64,000 nucleotides of DNA. It comes from SIG622 sp045600125 (GTDB taxonomy: Bacteria; Bacillota; Clostridia; Oscillospirales; CAG-382). The stretch covers positions 1-64,000 of the forward strand of contig JAZRXH010000105.1 in NCBI GenBank assembly GCA_045600125.1, read 5' to 3'. Position numbers and translations under genes: made by a program. The notes beneath the pieces were generated by a model. The model saw only the letters and a list, made by a program, of their open reading frames with translations, was not told the DNA's origin and searched no databases. Shown here piece by piece: positions 61,087 through 64,000 of this stretch. Each line of letters opens with the position of its first letter. Within the stretch, counting starts at the first letter, position 1.

Positions 61087-62067
61087 GTGAACAGAGATAT
61101 TCTCCATTCCTATGTGGAAGAAAACGAGCCGAACATCTGTCAGATCGCCATCCGGAAAAACGGTGAAGATATCTATGCAGACGAATGGAACGGCTATAAG
61201 CAAAACGACTGTGTTCACGTGACCTCGGTGACGAAAAGCGTCATGGCATTGCTTTGCGGCATCGCCGTTGACAATGGGCAGATAGGTTCAGTCGACGATA
61301 AAGTTCTTTCCTATTTTCCGGAATACACCGTAAAACGGGGTGAAAAGACGATACAGAACGTCACGATCCGGCATCTTCTGACGATGCAGGCACCGTACAA
61401 GTGTAAGGGCGATCCGTGGACAAAGGTGTGCAAAAGCGAGGACTGGACGAAGGCGTCTCTTGACCTTCTCGGCGGCAGAAAGGGTCTTACGGGGGAATTC
61501 AACTATCAGACGGTCTGCCTGCACATCCTTTCCGGCATCCTCTATCGGGCAACGGGCATGAAAACGGTCGATTTTGCAAACCGGTTTCTGTTTGCCCCGC
61601 TCGGTATATGTGAACATAAAGCCTTAAACGTGAGAAACGCCGAAGAGCATATAGCGTTCACCGTCGGCAAAGCACCGAAGGAAAACGGCTGGCTCTCTGA
61701 TCCGCAAGGGCTTTGCACCCCCGGCTACGGGCTGTGCATGAGCGCCGAAGACATGGCGAAGATCGGTCAGCTGTGTCTTGACGGCGGTGCATCCGGCGGA
61801 AAACAGATCGTGTCTGCCGCTTGGCTCCGGGCAATGACAGCGCCCGCCTCTGCCGTCTGTGCAGAGCCCGGAAGCGGAAAATACGGCTTTCTTTGGTGGA
61901 ACCTTGACGAATGCAGAGGCGTCTATGCCGCCGTCGGAGACAGCGGAAACCTGATCTACGTGAATGAAAGAGAAAAACTGACGGTCGCCGTCGCCTCCTT
62001 CTTCAAGCCTTCGGTGTCCGGCAGAATTGATTTCATTGAGAACGTACTGCTGAAACAGCTTGAATAA
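61087..62067 (+). CDS. Serine hydrolase of the beta-lactamase/penicillin-binding family
   Basis: The 326-residue protein has the SxxK motif SVTK (S47, K50) and the class C-like fold (IRHLLTMQAPYK, GEFNYQTVCLHIL, PGYGLCMSAEDMAKIGQL). The second motif reads Y-Q-T instead of Y-x-N, and the KTG position reads GDSGN, so it is more likely an esterase or amidase than a true beta-lactamase. No signal peptide is seen, so it should be cytosolic. GTG 61087 is preceded by AAAAGGAG. Confidence 0.88.
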   Translation: MNRDILHSYVEENEPNICQIAIRKNGEDIYADEWNGYKQNDCVHVTSVTKSVMALLCGIAVDNGQIGSVDDKVLSYFPEYTVKRGEKTIQNVTIRHLLTMQAPYKCKGDPWTKVCKSEDWTKASLDLLGGRKGLTGEFNYQTVCLHILSGILYRATGMKTVDFANRFLFAPLGICEHKALNVRNAEEHIAFTVGKAPKENGWLSDPQGLCTPGYGLCMSAEDMAKIGQLCLDGGASGGKQIVSAAWLRAMTAPASAVCAEPGSGKYGFLWWNLDECRGVYAAVGDSGNLIYVNEREKLTVAVASFFKPSVSGRIDFIENVLLKQLE

Positions 62068-62235
62068 AAAGAATGAATAACGTTTTGGATTTTTTATCGG
62101 CGGCACTACCTTGACCTTGGATCTGCATGGAGCTGCTACACTCGGTTTGACGGCAGGGGTTGGGCATCGGCTCCTGGCATTGAGAAATAGAAAAAGTGAT
62201 GATAATAATGACGCTGAAGGATATGGAGAAACAAA

Positions 62236-62988
62236 ATGAACGTTACCTACGAACATAAGAGTAAGCTTACCTTTATCGGTTTTCATACCGAGATTGCCCC
62301 GGATGAGGGCTATACAAAATGCCCGGAATTCTGGGACAGAGAATACAACGAAAAATACGCCCGTCTCTGGCGGACGATGAAGCCCGAAACAGCGGTGGAA
62401 ACGGCGATTCTTCAAAACGGCATCGGGATGTATGCCATCTGTTCAAATGGCAAAAACGGATTTTCCTATTGGATTGCCGGGCTTTACAAGGGCGGCGGCG
62501 TACCGGAGGGTCTTGCACTTTTCACCTTTCCGGAAAGCGATTGGGCGATTTTTACGGCTAAAGGAGCGATCCCGCAGTCCTTGCAGACGCTCAACACACA
62601 GGTGTGGAACAAATGGGTGCCAAAGCTTCAGCAGAGGTATGAAATCGGCACGTCATCCCTTGAAATCTATTCCGCAATGAATCCGCAGTCGCCGGATTAT
62701 GAATGCGGCATTTGGGTGCCGATCAATGAAAAGGCAAATCTGAAAATCTGTCAGAGTTGTGGAATGCCAATCGGCTCGGAGGACGTATTCGGCACAAATG
62801 CCGACGGCAGTATCAGCGAAGATTATTGCAGATATTGCTATACGAACGGCGAATTCACCGACAAGGTTTCGATGGAGGAATGCATCGAAATGTGCAGTCA
62901 GTTCGGTGCGCAGGCGGGTATGACGAACGAAGAAATGAAAGCGTACTGTGAAAAACTTTTCCCGACGCTGAAACGGTGGAAGCAGTAA
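62236..62988 (+). CDS. GyrI-like effector-binding domain fused to a zinc-ribbon domain
   Basis: The 250-residue protein has a GyrI/SOUL-like small-molecule-binding domain (about 1-160, FHTEIAPDEGYTKCPEFWD, IYSAMNPQSPDYECGIWVPI) and a C-terminal putative zinc-ribbon (about 171-245, CQSCGMPI ... YCRYC ... ECIEMC). It has no DNA-binding domain, so it could sequester ligands or act with another regulator. GGAG before the ATG is well placed. The 168 nt upstream (62068-62235) hold no gene I can support. Confidence 0.85.
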   Translation: MNVTYEHKSKLTFIGFHTEIAPDEGYTKCPEFWDREYNEKYARLWRTMKPETAVETAILQNGIGMYAICSNGKNGFSYWIAGLYKGGGVPEGLALFTFPESDWAIFTAKGAIPQSLQTLNTQVWNKWVPKLQQRYEIGTSSLEIYSAMNPQSPDYECGIWVPINEKANLKICQSCGMPIGSEDVFGTNADGSISEDYCRYCYTNGEFTDKVSMEECIEMCSQFGAQAGMTNEEMKAYCEKLFPTLKRWKQ

Positions 62989-62993
62989 ACGAT

Positions 62994-63497
62994 ATGGTTG
63001 CCGACGGTATTACGGTCAGCCGGATGTTTTTTTCGATTTTGCTTTTTGCTTTTTCCCCCTCCTCCCCCGCCTTTGCGGCGCTCTATCTGCTGTGCGGCGT
63101 GACCGACGTTCTCGACGGCTTTACCGCCCGGAAGCTGCACACCGAAAGTGAAAGGGGCGCACGGCTCGACAGCGCAGCGGATCTGATGTTTGCCCTCGTC
63201 TACGCCGTGAGAATACTGCCGCTTCTTCGTTTGCCGCTTTGGATTTGGATATGGACGGCGGGAACAGCGGCAATAAAGGTCACGGGCATTGCGGCAAAAA
63301 GCAGGAAAGCGCACCGGCTCGTCATCGGACACTCCTTCGGGAATAAGCTCACCGGGCTGTTGCTTTTTCTTATGCCGCTGTCGGTCTGTATCGCAGACGT
63401 AAAATACGGGGCGGCGCTTGTATGTATTGCCGCATCGGCAACAGCGGTCACGGAAATACACGGAATACACAAAACGAAAGGAAATCGTGAAAAATGA
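62994..63497 (+). CDS. CDP-alcohol phosphatidyltransferase family protein
   Basis: The 167-residue membrane protein has the signature D-x2-D-G-x2-A-R-x8-G-x3-D-x3-D, read as TDVLDGFTARKLHTESERGARLDSAADL, and about five membrane helices. It transfers a phosphoalcohol to or from a CDP-linked partner, as in PgsA or Pss. It is shorter than typical PgsA. The ATG at 62994 is preferred over a GTG overlapping the upstream gene. Its stop overlaps the next start by ATGA. Confidence 0.88.
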   Translation: MVADGITVSRMFFSILLFAFSPSSPAFAALYLLCGVTDVLDGFTARKLHTESERGARLDSAADLMFALVYAVRILPLLRLPLWIWIWTAGTAAIKVTGIAAKSRKAHRLVIGHSFGNKLTGLLLFLMPLSVCIADVKYGAALVCIAASATAVTEIHGIHKTKGNREK

Positions 63498-63700
63498 GTA
63501 AATACGAAGCGCTGTGGAAGTGGATAAGCGAAAACGGCAAAGACAGCCTCAAGCTGACCTATGCCGAAATAGAAAACATCCTCGGCTTTCCCATCGACCA
63601 TTCTTTTCTGACGTACAAGAAGGAGCTTACGGAATACGGCTTTGCGGTCGGGAAGATTTCCATGAAGGACGGGACGGTCACGTTTGAAAAACTTCCGTAA
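63494..63700 (+). CDS. Small uncharacterised protein
   Basis: The 68-residue product (MSKYEALWKWISENGKDSL, then LTYAEIENILGFPIDHSFLTYKKEL) has an alpha/beta pattern resembling small DUF7662-type domains, but I do not recognise it firmly. It is translationally coupled to the CDP-alcohol transferase gene by ATGA. No signal or membrane segment is present. Confidence 0.75.
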   Translation: MSKYEALWKWISENGKDSLKLTYAEIENILGFPIDHSFLTYKKELTEYGFAVGKISMKDGTVTFEKLP

Positions 63701-63744
63701 CGAAAATGCGGCAAAGCAAACAACAAACGGCAAAGGAGATACAA

Positions 63745-64000
63745 ATGCAAGTCAGCAGTAAATCTTTTGAAAACGGCGGAATCATCCCGAAAAAGCACAC
63801 GGGCTTTGGTGATGACATTTCCCCGGAGCTTACGTTTGCCGACGTTCCCGAAGGCACGGCGTCTTTTGCGATCATTCTGGATGATCTGGACGTGCCTTTC
63901 CGGAAGAGCTTCACTCATTGGATTATTTGGAATATCCCCAAAACAGACGTCATTCCGGAGGGCTTGCCCTGCGGTGCCGTGATCCGGAAGCCTTTTTGCG
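63745..64000 (+). CDS. YbhB/YbcL-type PEBP family protein, partial
   Basis: The frame is open to the window edge (85 residues seen). It shows the phosphatidylethanolamine-binding-protein signatures GDDISPELTFADVPEGTASFAIILDD and FTHWIIWNIP, the conserved ligand pocket His included. AAAGGAG lies 6 nt before the ATG. Full members are about 150-180 residues. Function in bacteria is poorly known. Confidence 0.9.
   Translation, partial: MQVSSKSFENGGIIPKKHTGFGDDISPELTFADVPEGTASFAIILDDLDVPFRKSFTHWIIWNIPKTDVIPEGLPCGAVIRKPFC

Overview
The window reads as a chromosomal segment of a spore-forming, anaerobic Clostridia-type Bacillota, probably an uncultured gut-associated lineage. The grounds are the yabP-yabQ-divIC sporulation locus, SLH-domain surface proteins, scpA-scpB with a site-2 protease neighbour, cdaA-cdaR, a glycyl radical enzyme and the oxygen-independent HemZ. 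Base composition is moderately GC-rich, and promoters follow the SigA consensus with 17-bp spacers. No prophage, insertion sequence or CRISPR array was seen.

Layout. 0-5 kb: tRNA-Pro(CGG), then a minus-strand group of a beta-propeller protein, a glycyl radical enzyme of unknown substrate and an aldo/keto reductase. 5.2-9.3 kb: plus-strand AraC regulator, Gfo/Idh/MocA oxidoreductase, metallophosphoesterase and CPBP protease. 9.4-16.2 kb: minus-strand housekeeping genes (rpiB, scpB, scpA, site-2 protease, cation diffusion facilitator, 2-hydroxyacid dehydrogenase, RodA/FtsW). 16.4-22.9 kb: a membrane protein, a GH16 glycosidase, and an AraC gene divergent from a dehydrogenase/oxidoreductase/SDR/EamA operon that looks like sugar or polyol oxidation.

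23-40 kb is a long minus-strand core block. It holds SpoVB-like flippase, MazG, HU, RqcP, YabP, YabQ, DivIC and a polysaccharide deacetylase (close to the Bacillus yabM-yabN-yabO-yabP-yabQ-divIC order, with HU inserted). Upstream of these are hemZ, dtd, rel, recJ, an RseC-like protein, a COG2509 flavoprotein, cdaR and cdaA. 40.2-45.8 kb is a redox cluster: SDR and old-yellow-enzyme-type reductase on the minus strand, divergent from a fumarate-reductase-like flavoprotein and an MFS transporter. 46.3-48.9 kb: an RluA pseudouridine synthase whose 5' end carries an apparent single-base frameshift, then a UPF0340 protein and a TIM-barrel sugar isomerase behind a perfect-consensus promoter.

49-57.7 kb is the most unusual stretch. 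It encodes an S-layer-anchored beta-helix protein, a paralogue of its beta-helix half that has no secretion signal, a stand-alone prepilin-peptidase N-terminal domain, a possible structured RNA with its own promoter, and a second SLH protein. The second SLH protein carries two copies of a module that also occurs in the first. These genes look like an undescribed cell-surface glycan system. The window ends with an ACT/UPF0210 pair, a TetR-controlled group and small metabolic genes. The last gene, of the PEBP family, is cut by the window edge.
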